Notes under the pieces: generated by a model
Told to the model about the DNA's origin: nothing
What the model saw: only the letters and a program-made list of their open reading frames with translations
Database searches by the model: none
NCBI GenBank assembly: GCA_949358305.1
Contig: OX442318.1
Location: 15,482,517-15,546,516, forward strand
Direction: 5' to 3'
DNA from: Strigamia acuminata
Taxonomy: Eukaryota > Arthropoda > Chilopoda > Geophilomorpha > Linotaeniidae
DNA: 64,000 bases
In this document: piece by piece, positions 53,301-64,000 of the stretch
Numbering within the stretch: position 1 is the first letter of the stretch
Layout: each line of letters opens with the position of its first letter
Position numbers and translations under genes: made by a program

Positions 53301-55157
53301 AGCCTTTGTAGAAATAGGATGTTCATCAGGTTTATGGGAAATGCGCGTTGATTTCGCAATTCGACAATGATTACACGAAAGTTCCTTGTTCACTTCTGCC
53401 GGTGTCACTCCATAAACTTGTTCATTTCCGGCCAAAAGTTTCATAGCATTGGTATGAAGATGACCCAATCTGCTGTGCCATATCCCAGTCGTATCCTTTT
53501 TGACCGTAGGCGCTGCAACTTTCTTTTGATTCGCCGACTTTAGATTCGGTTTGGAAGTTGGAGGAATTGCCTTTAATGTGTCGGCAAAGGATGGGACTTG
53601 AGGTAATGGATTGGTAGGAACAGGTACAGGAGGTGTCTTGGACTGGGTTACTTTGATTGGTGCAGGTGGAGGAATTTCATTTGGCAAAGGAGGGAATTCG
53701 AGCCGAAAATCAGTAAAAAGTTCAGGATTTTTCGACTTTTTCTTTGCTCTTGGATACTGGATGAAATCCTCTTCTGTCGTGACTAATGTTCGGGTCGGAG
53801 CGATTGACTGCGCAATAGGTACATCCACTGTTGACATCAGTGTTGAAGGTGGGCACAAGCCGTCGACATAATAAAGGCCGCCCTTTTCTTTGGCCCGAAG
53901 CATTGGATGTTTAATGTCGGATTTGTAGACATAGACGTCTCCATTCCAAATATGGATGTGATGTTTAGTTTTGTCCATTTTTGACACTGAAATCAAATTC
54001 GCCTCGAATTTTGGCGCATACAACACATCTTGGAGATTTACGACACATTCTACGTTGTTGATCATGGAGATAATCTGGACTTTGCCCTTTCCTAGAACTT
54101 CGGAATGTCCTTGACCTAATGCTATGTTAAAGGGCACAACTTTAACAAAGTCCTGAAACCAAGCCTGGACGTGGCACACATGATCTGTTGCCCCACAATC
54201 CACGATCCATTCATGTGATTGCATGAAGTGAATTGTGGGCAACTGTTGCGGAGCACTTGCGAAAAAGTTTGTTTCTCGTCTTGCGCTGGAATTCCCCCTT
54301 GGTCTAGAATCATCTCGGTTTGAGTTCTTATTGCGTTTATGGCTTGAACTCCTCGGCTTCCTTTGAAGTGAAGCTGCCGGTTGATTCTTGTCATCTCGGC
54401 GCGATGGCAAAGGACATTTATTTGCGTAATGGCCAAATTCCTGGCAATTAAAACACTGCACCGAAGATAACGGTCGAGAGGGACGAGAACGATTTCTCCC
54501 ACGTTGCTGTTTTTCACCAGCATATGCACGAGAATGTTTTGAATTGTCCACGTCGCGTGAATCCATAGCTTTGAGTCGCATATGTTCCGCGAGTAACTGT
54601 TCGGACACTTTCTTTGGTGTGAATTCACCGTTGGGCAAGTGATATGTTGTGAATGAAATCTGTGAATATTCACGAGGCAATAAGTCCAAGTATTGGTAAG
54701 CGTGGTGATCAGGCGAAGTTATCTCTCCGATATCCTTCATTTGGCGGACATGATAGTCAACGCGTCCTAAGAAGTCGGCCATATCTTCGCCCTGCTCTAG
54801 GCGCAAATTCAAAAATTCGCGGCGCATGGCTGCCTGTCGTGCGCGAGATGATGGCGCATAAATGTTGGCTAAAATGTCCCATGCTTCCTTCGGGGTTTTA
54901 CAATCATCTAGCGCAGACTTCTTCGCCTCGCTTACAGAACAGTATATTAAGCCTAATGCCTTGGCTTTACGACGCTTGTATTTCTTCTTTTCCTTGTCAC
55001 CCGCGGTTTTAAGGAATTCTGCCTCTTCTTCTTCAGTTACGTGTTCCCATAACTCTTCACTTCTCAGCACCATGCGCATTGAGCGCTGCCATAGTTCGTA
55101 GTTTCCTACGCTGAGAATCGGAAGGCGTCCGGAATTGGCTTCGACGGATTTTGACAT
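50349..55157 (-). pseudogene. Copia gag-pol polyprotein, D2, one in-frame stop
   Basis: ATG at 55157 (MSKSVEANS). Frame is constant over 4809 bases (1602 sense positions), with a TGA at 51831-51833 (codon 1109), where the family has tryptophan before the RT palm. Domains: UBN2-type gag, zinc knuckle C235 to C248, retropepsin DCGATDH, GAG-pre-integrase, DD35E integrase, proline/threonine-rich linker, MBD-like block with W1017, then after the stop RT with Y1287-V-D-D and RNase H. A TGG to TGA change is a single G-to-A transition. Without readthrough the product ends before RT, so the copy should need enzymes in trans. Confidence 0.94.
51939..52136 (-). other. MBD-like domain inside the D2 polyprotein
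   Basis: About residues 1008-1073. W1017 with arginines at +2 and +7, DVYYF, RSR exactly 12 residues after the aspartate, closing ELFYFG. Upstream of the stop codon, so it would still be translated. Confidence 0.75.
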
Positions 55158-56010
55158 AATGACGTGGAGCTACGAAACAATCCGAAGCGAAGCACACAGG
55201 ACGGAAAATGGTACAATTGATGAACTTGACGGTCTCGGAGCACAATATCGCGTTGCACAACACAAATGCGGCGCACTATTCGAAGCACTGTCAAAGCGGA
55301 TATCAATCGAATTGGGCAACCACTTCTGAAGTGGTCAGATAACCCTAGCCAGCCAACACACAGGGGTCCGTTCGCCTACCTGGAGGCGCGGGAGTACCTG
55401 CTGGCCGCGGTAAGCACTGGCTAGGAATGAGTTTGTGCGGTGGTTCGACTGAACCGGAGGGCACAAACTATTCTAAGGGACCCACAAAAACTTAATACTA
55501 TCTTAAATACTAACAAGCTAATTACGACTACTGAAAAGCAATTTTTAATTAGTATGATGAGACGTTGCGCCAATCTAGAGATGAAAATGGCGTAGTTGCG
55601 CATTTAAAATGCGAAAATCGTCGAAAAATCGTCGATACAACGACCGTACACGGTGTACTAAGTCGGGAATTAGTCCAAATCGTCGTTCACGCTGTGTAAA
55701 GCGGGTTTCCAACGTTGATTCTCGTTGGAAAATGGCGAAAATCTGAAAATAAATTGAAATTCGTCTCGAAAATTGCGAAACCCGCAGAAATCCGGACGAA
55801 ATTAAATGAAAAATCGTAGAGCTGGTCGTGCAGACTACGTGAGAACGTCGGCGTGTCGTCTCGAACGTTCTAGAGACGAAAATCGTCGCGGAAATCGGCG
55901 CAATCTGCAAATAGAAAATTTATCGCAAATTCGCGAATTTCGCGAAAATGACGATAAAAATTAGCGGTTTCGGCGTGCTGCAAGGATAGCAACCACCCTC
56001 TGCTACCACT
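55158..56010 (-). promoter_or_regulatory. D2 5' leader with PBS
   Basis: Minus strand. PBS complement CCACCCTCTGCTACCA at 55993-56008, a 16-base match to the C64 variant of initiator tRNA-Met (the variant copied at 5680). Palindrome GTACACCGTGTAC at about 55645-55657, the counterpart of the leader hairpin in other families. No supported coding. Confidence 0.75.
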
Positions 56011-56481
56011 TGTAGCAGAGGAGTGCGCTCACAGTATAAAATACTGTGTGTGGAAGCGAGTTTAAATGCCGAAACACGGCTAATATGAGCGCAATGACGT
56101 GCGCGCACCTCCAGCACTTGAAAATGGTGGAAAATAAAGTCACTGCACTCTAAAGTGCTCATGAGTGACAAACACAATGTAAAAATAAACTAAATGTTTA
56201 ATAAAAACGAAAATGCTTACATAATGTGGTCCATTTAGATGGAGAAAATACATGAGTGCTTGCTGGCATGCAAGCGGCCATTGTGATTGTGAAAGACATA
56301 CATGCACACCATCTGGTGTTAATAATAAGTAATACAAAAGTAAACAGTATAGAGGCAGCATTATGCCCAATGTTAAATAATGAAATAAATCCTAATAAAT
56401 ACACTAGGCTGCATAATGCAGTAATACATTAAGAAATGCGCAAAACAAGTACGGAGGACTGTTTGGCATCGATAAACAACA
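56011..56481 (-). repeat. D2 5' LTR (471 bp)
   Basis: Same as the 3' LTR by eye. Its 3' end CCTCTGCTAC faces the PBS and forms a 10-bp inverted repeat with a 5-base loop (55997-56021). Confidence 0.95.
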
Positions 56482-56486
56482 AAATG

Positions 56487-56721
56487 CTCATAAGAGCAGA
56501 CGACAATTAGACAAATCATTATATAAAGGTAAATCAGTTGTGGTAACGAAACACGCATTAGATAAAAAGCAATAACAACTGATCTGCAATTCCGGGACAT
56601 AATACAATGATAAACTAATCGCGGGACAATCGTGCTAATCCGGAAACGCACGAAGTAATCTCTCCATCGTAAATCGGAACTGACTGTGACAACACTTGTC
56701 CCTAAACTTTACATATCAATA
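56487..56721 (-). repeat. Element E 5' LTR, 5' portion
   Basis: 235 bp matching 43265-43499 with one visible substitution (ACGAAG versus ACAAAG), ending at the TATTG terminus next to TGGAA. Confidence 0.92.
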
Positions 56722-56726
56722 TGGAA

Positions 56727-56934
56727 TTGGAAATTCCATAAAGCCTAACAAAAGCATTAGGAATAGCATGATACTTCATGCAAAAACATAACAAATGCAT
56801 ATAAATGCGGGAAAAAGATAAACAATATCGAATATTGATAAAAATGGGAAAATACATCGAAATAAATGAAATGAGGAGTCGGAATGTGATTCTATATCAC
56901 ATCGATATGTATCATTTGGTTTCTTAGACCAACA
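56727..56934 (-). repeat. B2 5' LTR, 5' portion
   Basis: 208 bp. The minus strand begins TGTTGGTCTAAG at 56934 and shares the GTGATATAGAATCACA palindrome with the family B LTR. It abuts gypsy pol at 56935. The B2 target duplication cannot be verified because its 3' LTR is missing. Confidence 0.9.
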
Positions 56935-59415
56935 GTAATTTCTAACATCTTTGTAGATTCTTGTCCAGAAGAATCGTGTTCTTATCCGCTTCCACGTTTT
57001 TGCCAATCCCAAGTGAGCTCCTAGTAATCCATCGTGCATTTCATACAATACATCTTTTTGAAGTTGTTTTGGAACTACTAGTAATAAATCTTCCATGTTC
57101 AGGGAACTGTTAAGTTTTTTCTTCCTGAACAACGTTTTGTTTTGAAGAACAAACTGCTTAAGTGGTCGTCTTCTTTTTCTTGGAAGTTGCTCTTGGTTTT
57201 CTAGCGCTGTTATGAGGTCCAGTAGTTTGGGATCCTTCCTCTGTTCAACAGGGAGGTCCAAGTTTTCTAAGAAAAGCGAAGGTAATTTTTCTATTTCTTC
57301 TTCACTTAATTCTTCCTGGATCCTACTTAAAGCATCGGCATATGTATGTTTCTTGCCGCTTTTATGAAATATTTCAAAATCATACTCAGCTAGTTGCAGC
57401 GCCCACCTGGCTAGACGTCCATTTGGATTTCGGACTCCTCTCAGCCATTGGAGGGCAGAATGGTCGGTGATAATTTGGAATTTCTGTCCATACAAGTACG
57501 GTCTAAATTTCTCTATTGCAAAAATAATGGCTAACATTTCTCTATCAGTTGCAGTGTAATTCTGTTCAGCTGTGCTCATTAAACGACTTGCGTACGCGAT
57601 AACACGCTCTTGGTTGTTAACTTTTTGTTTAAGAATTGCTCCTAAACCATATGCGCTTGCATCAGTTGAAATCATGAAGGGCTGAGCGAAGTTTGGATGC
57701 GCTAACACCGGCACTGTTACTAATGCTGTTCGAAGCGTGTGGAATGCTTTATCATGGGGTGGCCCCCAATCAAACTTTTCATCCTTTTTGGTTAAATTCA
57801 CCAGAGGTTTGGAAATGTCCGCAAAACCAGCGATGAACTTCCGGTAATACGAGCATAATCCAAGAAAACCACGTAGTTGTTTAACGTTCACAGGAATTGG
57901 AAACTTCGCGACTGAATCCAGATTCCTGGGATCCGGTGAAATACCTTCAGCATCAACCACATGTCCGAGATATCGAATGGTGTGTGTCGCAAACGTACAT
58001 TTGCTCAGCTTGACTTTGAGATTCGCTGTTCTAAGCTTTTGGAAAACTGCCTCCAAATCGACAAGATGCTGGTCAAAAGTCTTTGAAAACACTATCAAAT
58101 CGTCAAGATATGCAATACATACTTTTCCCAGGAGATTACCAAGTACCTTATTCATCAATTTTTGAAAGGCTGCTGGACTGTTACATAATCCCATTCCAAG
58201 GACATTAAACTCATAGTGTCCGCTTGAAGTAGTGAACGCTGTTTTCTCACGATCTTGTTCATCTATTTCGACTTGGTGGTATCCCTGAATAAGATCCATC
58301 ATCGAAAAATACTTCGCACCCGCTAGCTGATCTAGGGTGTCATCAATACGCGGTAAGGGATACACCATTTTCTTTGTCACTGCATTCAAACGTTTCCAAT
58401 CTACACAAAATCTCCATTTGCCGTCTCTCTTCTTGATGAGTAGTACTGGTGCACTCCATGGGCTCTCGGATTCTCTAATGACTCCCTGGTCAAGTAACTT
58501 CTTTGTTTCTGCATCCTCGATTTCTTTCTCCTTAATTGATCTTCTATAAGGTTGTAAATGGATTGGAGGAGAATCTCCAGTATCAATTCGATGTTTAATC
58601 GCGTGAGCTCTGCCTAAATCATTGTCAGTTTTCGCAAATCTATCAGAATTTTTCTCTAGCAGTTGTCGCATCAGTTCTTGTTGTGATGGCGTCATATTAT
58701 CATTTGCCATGGCCGTGCTAAAGTCAAATTGATCAACTCTATTTTCATCAAGCACGCCAGACTCAATTACATAAAAGGCTTTTGCAATTGCTGAGTTTTT
58801 TCCTAAATAGATTGTCTTTTTAGTTGGATTTGCAACTCGCAGAACTCCTTCACCTTTTCTGAATTTAGTCAATGTTTTGCAACAAATCACTCCAAAGCGA
58901 TCAATTACTCCACTAAGTGGTTCTATGAATAATTCATCATCTACTTTCTTTGCAATTTTTATTGGTACAACACATTCATGTAAAGCTGGAATTGTTATTG
59001 GTTTTAAAACTCGGGCTATGTAATTTAAATCAGTATGATTCTTTGACATTGGGAAAACTTCTTGTTGTTCATCTTTTGGGCCTACAAAGATCTTCTGTTG
59101 GTCATAGTCGAGTTTACACCTTGCAGATCTTAAGAAATTGTCTCCCAGCAGTAAATGGCGTCCAAATCCATTAACGATTAATACGTCAATGGTGTGTTGT
59201 TGTTGTTCAACATCAATGGTTATCCTGGTTTTTCCTTCTGGGATTATCAATGAGCCATCCACAACTCTCAATCGAACACCTGGGCAGGGCTGATATTTGA
59301 GCTGCAGAGTTCTCTTCAAATCTTCACTAATGATGTTACGAAAACCTCCAGAATCCAAGACACCAGTGATTTCCATACCATTTAATACTACTGGAATTTG
59401 CAAAAGTTCATCCAT
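56935..59415 (-). pseudogene. Ty3/gypsy pol, element G, truncated in integrase
   Basis: Minus strand; first in-frame ATG at 59415 (MDELLQIP), but the frame is open further upstream, as expected of a pol expressed by frameshift from gag. Retropepsin D21-S-G, reverse transcriptase with FSMMDL, Y436-L-D-D, RNase H with FMISTD585AS, tether region and the start of the integrase H2C2 zinc domain. It stops at the DVRNY position where the B2 LTR interrupts. The remaining integrase is not in the window. No internal stop in this part. The apparent 53-codon extension to 56776 is LTR sequence. Confidence 0.94.
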
Positions 59416-59425
59416 AGCGTGCAAC

Positions 59426-59895
59426 TCAATGATTTCTAATTTCCTCTTTTTGAATTTCTTCTTGTTTTTCCGTCTTTGTGGCCATTCTAGTTTCCCGATG
59501 GATTAGGTGGTCCACCACGTGGGGCTCCTCGATTTCCTCGGCCTTGGTAATTTTCAATGAAATTTTTACCTTTATAATTTGGATTTTGTGGATGACCTTG
59601 GTTATTTGGATTCCCCTGTTGTCTTTGACCTTGTGGTGGATTCCATTGCTGTTGTTGCGAGCAAGAACGCAACAAAAAGATCTGGAGATTTCACGTTGTT
59701 TATCTTCTGAAAGAGAGAAAAGGCTTTTTAATTTTGTTGTCAAGTTTGAATAGATTTGTAACACATATCTGACATGTCCAGTTGGTTTGCTGTCTTGTTG
59801 TCACGATCCTGGAAGTTCAAGGGGGTTGTCACTTCGCCTGCCACACCTGGAATGTTTGAAAGTTGTGTTTTTAGTCTTTTGGAATTAATTTATGT
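59426..59895 (-). pseudogene. Gypsy element G gag remnant
   Basis: Minus strand. In different frames I can follow a capsid-end-like stretch (EVTTPLNFQDRDNK, then SDMCYKSIQT and a stop), SLSEDKQREISRS, and a Gln/Asn/Gly-rich nucleocapsid-like tail (QQQQWNPP... ending in PPNPSGN at 59487). At least one stop and one frameshift interrupt it. No CCHC knuckle is visible. The N-terminal part is missing, cut near 59893 by the P-element LTR. Confidence 0.6.
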
Positions 59896-61065
59896 GTCTT
59901 TATACCGTTTCCGGTTCACTTGTGAGAGAGATAGGCGTGCATAAGCAAGATGGCCGCCATAGCACAACTGAACTGGGAGGCAGGATTAACTGAAATTAAT
60001 CATTATTGTTATTTTGATGCTTGTTTCATAGATATTTAGATTTGTACTAACCTTTGCTTGATGTTTTAGTGTGCTGATGTTCATCAGAGACGTGGGACGG
60101 CAAGAAACAAGCGTTTTTGGGCGTCCTTGGCATTTGGATACACATGAGCGCATTGGGATCGTGTCTGGGAGAGAAAGCGACTGGGAAACGTCTTGTTTGG
60201 CTTCCTAGCAAAGTCCCTACACTGAGTTGAAGGTGCCCTGTGCTGCTGTCATGCCTTGGTCGACCCTGGAAGTCTATTGGGCTCGTTTCTGCTCTCATTT
60301 ACGGCAGTTAGCAACTGCTTGGCCGCCATTTTGGAGAGGAGCGGGTCTCTTTGTGTTTGAGCATTGTTGTAGTGAAAGTTACCTAGAACATAGCAAATTG
60401 GTTGGCATTAATTAACTTAATGATTTGGGAGTATTTTAGAGACATTTTAGCTGTACATTTGTTAACTTCACTTAACTTTATATACAAGTGCAGATATGAG
60501 TTGTGATTAAGCTGTACTGCCATTGGTTGTTAAGTTTATCTCTGCTTTGTTAATTGTTAAGTCTATTTAGATTAAGTTTTTGCCTTGTTTTCATTGCTGT
60601 ATTTTATCTAAATTTTAGTTATGTTTTAAGAGCAAATGTACATAGGATTTAAGCTATTTTTAGTTAAGTTTCAATTACGCCATTGTTTATTGTTACTAGG
60701 CGCGCTTGTTGCCAAGCGCACTGTTGTGTAGTGGGTTGCTAAAGAAGCAACTCAGTTGTTATCAGTTGTTAAGTATTAAAACCAGTTGATATTTTTCCTC
60801 CTTTTTTGGATAATTTATTCCTGGGTTTCTTTTACTTCAATAAACATGATGACTTGTGAGTAGAGAGCTTTGCCTGCTCTCCTCCTCCCTGGGAGCACGG
60901 AATTTCTACCCAGCAGCTAAAGAGGTTTTGCCAATCACTTCATCTAAATGCAGTTAGGCCTAGTTTCATGCAGTCAGGCCTAACCCTTCTTCAAGTTAGG
61001 CTTATGCTCAGAGAGAGGATTTCAACTTGTCTCTTCAACCATTATACAGTCTCGGGCGGTTTCCA
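59893..61065 (+). repeat. Probable BEL/Pao-like 5' LTR (element P)
   Basis: Candidate boundaries: TGTGTC at 59893 where gypsy gag stops being recognisable, and TTTCCA at 61065 five bases before TGGTGACC, a plausible tRNA primer-binding site. It holds AAGATGGCCGCCAT (59947-59960), a second GCCGCCATTTTGG (60322-60334) and an AATAAA near 60839. No second LTR is in the window, so the boundaries are tentative. I see no gene in this stretch. Confidence 0.4.
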
Positions 61066-61866
61066 GAGTTTGGTGACCAATTCGCCAGTTTTCCCTGTGA
61101 GATCCAAGGTTGTTTGCTACAGGGAGCTGTTTTTTGGTACCGTGATACCAGGATTTCATGCGCGTGTGTACAGCGCGCATGAAAAAGAGGTCATTCGGAC
61201 GTTCAGCAAGTGATTCAAGTGGTTTGGTGCGTGCCAGTTGGTTCGTTTGTACGGCTGGTTCCGTGAGCGACCGGCATCAAGTGCGCACGCCAGAGAGTCA
61301 CGTGAGAGCGGCCATTGACGTCCTGAGTCTGCCAAGTCAAACACAACGCAATGTGCAAGTTGAACAGCTACAGCCTGAAAGAAGAAGAACAGTTTTAGTT
61401 TTTAAAGTGTTTTTTTGGTGGGCTGTTTTTTGGGTTTTTTTGATGTGTCCCTTCTGGGGGGAGGGGAAGTGTGCATTTTCGTGTTTAAGTTAAAGTTTAA
61501 GTTTTTCTCCACTATAACTGCTTAGGCAGGGGAGATTTAGATAGCCTAGTAGTTAAAAGAGTCTGCTTGACAGCTTAGAGTTTTTGGGTGTTGCATCACT
61601 CAAATCCTTAGGAATTTAGAGAGTTTAGCAGTTAACAGGAATTAGTCTACTATAGGAATTAGAGACTGGGTGTTGCGCCACTCAGATCTTTAGTAGCATA
61701 GAGTTTACAGTGAGTCTGTCTGTATATCATTCAGATCACTAGCGGTTTAGTTGAGCAGTTAGTGTATTTGGTCATTGTTTGTCCAAATATCACCTGTGTT
61801 TAGAGTTGTGTGTCTTTGGTTTTTGACTGACTGATTGTCTTCACTTTCTGCCATTCCAGGTTTGAC
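61066..61866 (+). promoter_or_regulatory. Leader of element P
   Basis: Non-coding stretch between the candidate PBS (61071 on) and the gag ATG, with repeated short phrases (GTTGCATCACTCAAATC / GTTGCGCCACTCAGATC near 61590 and 61670; several GTTTAGAGTT-like runs). ATTCCAG just before the ATG is splice-acceptor-like. Short frames here have no recognisable content. Confidence 0.45.
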
Positions 61867-62376
61867 ATGGCTACAGGAGGTGGATCAAGGTCAGGATCAG
61901 GGAGAACAACGCCAACAACGGTTGAGCAACAACCGCCGGAAGAAATGGACGTGTTGTCTGGGAGGTTCACGACTTTGGGGATCTCTTTGGACGCGCTTTT
62001 GAGAAGGTCCTTGACACTAAAAGATACCGGCGAGCTGGAAGCTGTAGAAATGGCTGCAGATGAACAGATGATGAGAATGATAAACGACCTGAACACGATG
62101 CAGCCCAACCTGACAAGAGATCAGTACTTGGCAAATCTAAGGGAAATCGAAGAGTTAGAGACACCGATTTCAGTTCTTAAGCACAGAACCCGAATGTCAA
62201 AGAAGTTCGTGACGCATTGGTCAGCTAATCCAGCAAATGCTTCAGCGTTGATGACCAGTACGTCCCAGAGTTCGATTTTGAACCAGACCTTGTCGCAATC
62301 GACAAGAAGGCATAATAATGCAAAGCTTCCTAAGTTGGAAATGCGGAAATTCAATGGAGATGTGACGACATTTCTA
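61867..62376 (+). pseudogene. BEL/Pao-like gag N-terminus, truncated
   Basis: 170 codons from the ATG at 61867. A charged helical region (EVEQQ... EELETPISVLKHRTR) precedes KLPKLEMRKFNGD, which matches the KLPKLxLPxFxGD start of the conserved gag domain (DUF1759 type) of BEL/Pao elements. The frame ends at TTTCTATAA where copia element H begins, so the rest of gag and all of pol are absent. Assignment rests mainly on that motif and on the general layout. Confidence 0.6.
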
Positions 62377-62856
62377 TAAAGCGATTTCCTGGCCAAAACA
62401 TCCGTTAGAAAGGAGTTGACAAGTGTCTAAACAGGTGCGCGACACCGACATGCGTGCGCCATGTTTAATGTGACATAAAAGTGTACACGCTTCGAGGCTA
62501 ACAACTGCACTCGAGAAAGATAGGATAAATCATTGTTGGATTTCAATGATTTGTCCTTTACATTATAAAATAAAAGCAATGACATTCATAATCGATAACT
62601 AAGCAATAATAACAATACAGGACTCGTTCTTTTGAGCAGACGATGTTATCAGCGCATGCTGCTAAATGGAAATGTTCAACCGCGGTACAGAACCAGCATT
62701 AATAAAAATCGAGATCGATTGAACGCGACATCGAGACATTAAATAGCAGCACATTCATTACACATATCCGGAAAGTGTGTAATGTAAATATTCACAAACT
62801 ATACAATATGGCGACAAACAATCGAACACACAATATTTCCACCACAACTCAATATA
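62377..62856 (-). repeat. Copia element H 3' LTR (left boundary approximate)
   Basis: The right boundary is set by the purine tract AAAGGGGGA (complement at 62857-62865) and a TATATTGAG terminus like the TATTG of E. Similarity to the E LTR includes GGATAAATCATTGTTGGATTTCAATGATTTGTCC-type arms (62523-62558) and GCGCCATGTTTAATG. The left edge, where P gag stops, lies somewhere in 62361-62420. Confidence 0.6.
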
Positions 62857-62871
62857 TCCCCCTTTGTTTGG

Positions 62872-64000
62872 TTATTTGCGCCTTACAAATAAATGCTCAC
62901 ACAAGGTGTTAAGTCTGGGCTTAGGTAACCATTTGGTCATCATATCGGCGACATTCAGGGCCCCTGGAATATGCTTAATAGCAAACGTTCCGCGCTCAAA
63001 CCAGTCCCTGAGGAAATGAAGCTTTACGTCGATATGTTTATTTGCCCTATTCTCTATTCGGTTTTTGGCGTATTGTATCGCGGGCATACTGTCCGCGTAC
63101 ACGCATGGGGTGTTCCGATTGATGCTGAACATGATGTCGGCATCGTAAAGCCTCTCTAGCCATATAATCTCCTTTACGCCATCGACCACGGCCAGAAATT
63201 CACTCTCCATGATCGATAACGCAGTCATTGACTGCTTATGGCAGTTCCACATGATCGGAACGCCACCCAAATAGACTATGTGACCCCCAAAGCTTCTCCT
63301 TTTGTCTGCATCGAGGGCAAACGACGCGTCGGTATACACAGTTAGATTATCATTTCGGCAATTAGAAAGATTAATCATATAATCCGACGTATTTGCCAGA
63401 TATCGCAAAATTTGCAATAACATACGAATGTGACGCGTCGAATGTTTCTCATTGTATTGTGAGAGGACAATGACCGAGAACAGGATGTCTGGCCTTGTCC
63501 TGCTCGCCAAGAACAAGAGGCTTCCCACTAAGTTGCGATAGGGGAAAGTGGAATCAACCCGCTCCTTTTCCGTCACGCCCTGAATAATCGTTCCTGGCGT
63601 CCCAGGTACTCTAATCCGAAGGCATGAGTCGACCCCATACAACTTACAAAGTTTTTCTATGTATGCCCTTTGATGGATCCTAACTTGGCCCCCAGACCTA
63701 TCAAAGGCTATGCCTAACAAAAGGGTCACGGGACCCAAATCAACCGTGTCAAAGGATTCCCTAATCCATCGAACAACGCATTCCTCGACATAGTCATCCT
63801 TGGAGAAGAGAACTATGTCGTCCACGTAAAAGATAAGAATCGCGTCGTTGTCTAACGCATAAACACAGTTAAGACCCAACAAAGGCACAAATCCCAGTTG
63901 GAGTAGACGGTCGTGGAGGGCTTGGTACCACATCCGTCCACTCTGATGTAGTCCATATAATGACTTCAACAGCATCCAACACTTATGTTGGTTTTCGGCT
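62872..64000 (-). CDS. Copia pol C-terminus, element H (RT and RNase H, partial)
   Basis: Minus strand, open to the window edge (start lies outside). KCWMLLKSLYGLHQSGRMW and FYVDDIVLF of reverse transcriptase, then RNase H (YTDASFALDADKRRS, IMESEFLAV, YADSMPAIQY) and KHIPGALNVADMMTKW near the stop. Closest to element E among the families here (shared RRSFGG, MESEF, NKHI). No interruption in 376 codons. Gag, integrase and any MBD-like block are outside the window. Confidence 0.94.
   Translation of the reverse strand, partial: AENQHKCWMLLKSLYGLHQSGRMWYQALHDRLLQLGFVPLLGLNCVYALDNDAILIFYVDDIVLFSKDDYVEECVVRWIRESFDTVDLGPVTLLLGIAFDRSGGQVRIHQRAYIEKLCKLYGVDSCLRIRVPGTPGTIIQGVTEKERVDSTFPYRNLVGSLLFLASRTRPDILFSVIVLSQYNEKHSTRHIRMLLQILRYLANTSDYMINLSNCRNDNLTVYTDASFALDADKRRSFGGHIVYLGGVPIMWNCHKQSMTALSIMESEFLAVVDGVKEIIWLERLYDADIMFSINRNTPCVYADSMPAIQYAKNRIENRANKHIDVKLHFLRDWFERGTFAIKHIPGALNVADMMTKWLPKPRLNTLCEHLFVRRK

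Larger units (their letters stand above)
49670..56481 (-). mobile_element. Copia element D2 (6812 bp), nearly intact
   Basis: Minus-strand element with 471-bp LTRs (49670-50140 and 56011-56481) that look identical, PBS, purine tract and perfect AAATG duplication. It sits in the 5' LTR of E, which sits in the 5' LTR of B2, which sits in G. The polyprotein frame is continuous except for one TGA. Confidence 0.96.
43019..56721 (-). mobile_element. Copia element E, interrupted by D2
   Basis: Minus-strand element with 3' LTR 43019-43499, polyprotein 43519-48240, leader 48241-49423 and a 5' LTR split at 49669/56487 by insertion of D2. After removal of D2 and one AAATG the 5' LTR is 246 + 235 = 481 bp, equal to the 3' LTR. 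I noticed two substitutions between the LTRs. E is more distant from A/B/D than they are from each other. Confidence 0.95.

Noticed and set aside
59896-61866. Host gene or exon between the gypsy and BEL-like pieces
   Set aside because: Only short frames, no conserved protein. Layout (LTR-like landmarks, PBS-like TGGTGACC, gag start) fits a retroelement 5' end.
1-64000. CRISPR array, operon or other prokaryotic features
   Set aside because: Repeats are LTRs and element copies hundreds of bases long. No spacer-repeat periodicity or bacterial gene order; content is entirely eukaryotic retrotransposons.

Overview
The window is a pure transposon graveyard from an animal genome: I find no host gene. 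Everything after the 185-base gap resolves into LTR retrotransposons: at least six Ty1/copia groups, one Ty3/gypsy element and one probable BEL/Pao element. BEL/Pao elements are known only from animals, and the primer-binding sites match metazoan initiator tRNA-Met, so the host is most likely an invertebrate animal; I cannot name it. I label the families locally: A, A2, B, B2, D, D2, E and H (copia), G (gypsy), P (BEL/Pao-like).

Region 1-28851 holds pieces of young copia family A: one complete element (10812-17626, 573-bp LTRs, intact 1646-codon gag-pol) surrounded by truncated copies in both orientations. They are joined with short templated insertions. Three LTR ends run into sequence copied from the primer tRNA instead of the element leader. 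One of them carries a nearly full-length antisense initiator tRNA-Met (5680-5745). The simplest reading is a concatemer of unfinished reverse-transcription products captured together. A misassembly of near-identical copies is the main alternative.

Region 28852-56934 is a multi-level nest built in one minus-strand copia element (B2). Intact element B (30785-38171) sits in its pol with target duplication GAAAG. A solo LTR D (40106-40589) sits in its gag-protease region with AAAAG. Element E (43019-56721) sits in the B2 5' LTR with TGGAA. Element D2 (49670-56481) sits in the 5' LTR of E with AAATG. Each interrupted sequence becomes continuous once the insert and one duplication are set aside.

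Region 56935-64000: B2 itself interrupts gypsy element G (pol on minus strand, cut in integrase). The decayed gag of G abuts a BEL/Pao-like LTR, leader and gag start (P, plus strand). That is cut by the 3' end of another copia element (H, related to E) which runs off the window.

The most striking protein observation is a methyl-CpG-binding-domain-like module between integrase and reverse transcriptase in the copia polyproteins. In A, B, B2 and D2 the two DNA-contacting arginines, the DVYY strand and the RSR motif match MBD spacing. In E it is more diverged. Elements that read methylated DNA and integrate into other, probably methylated, elements would explain the nesting; that link is inference.
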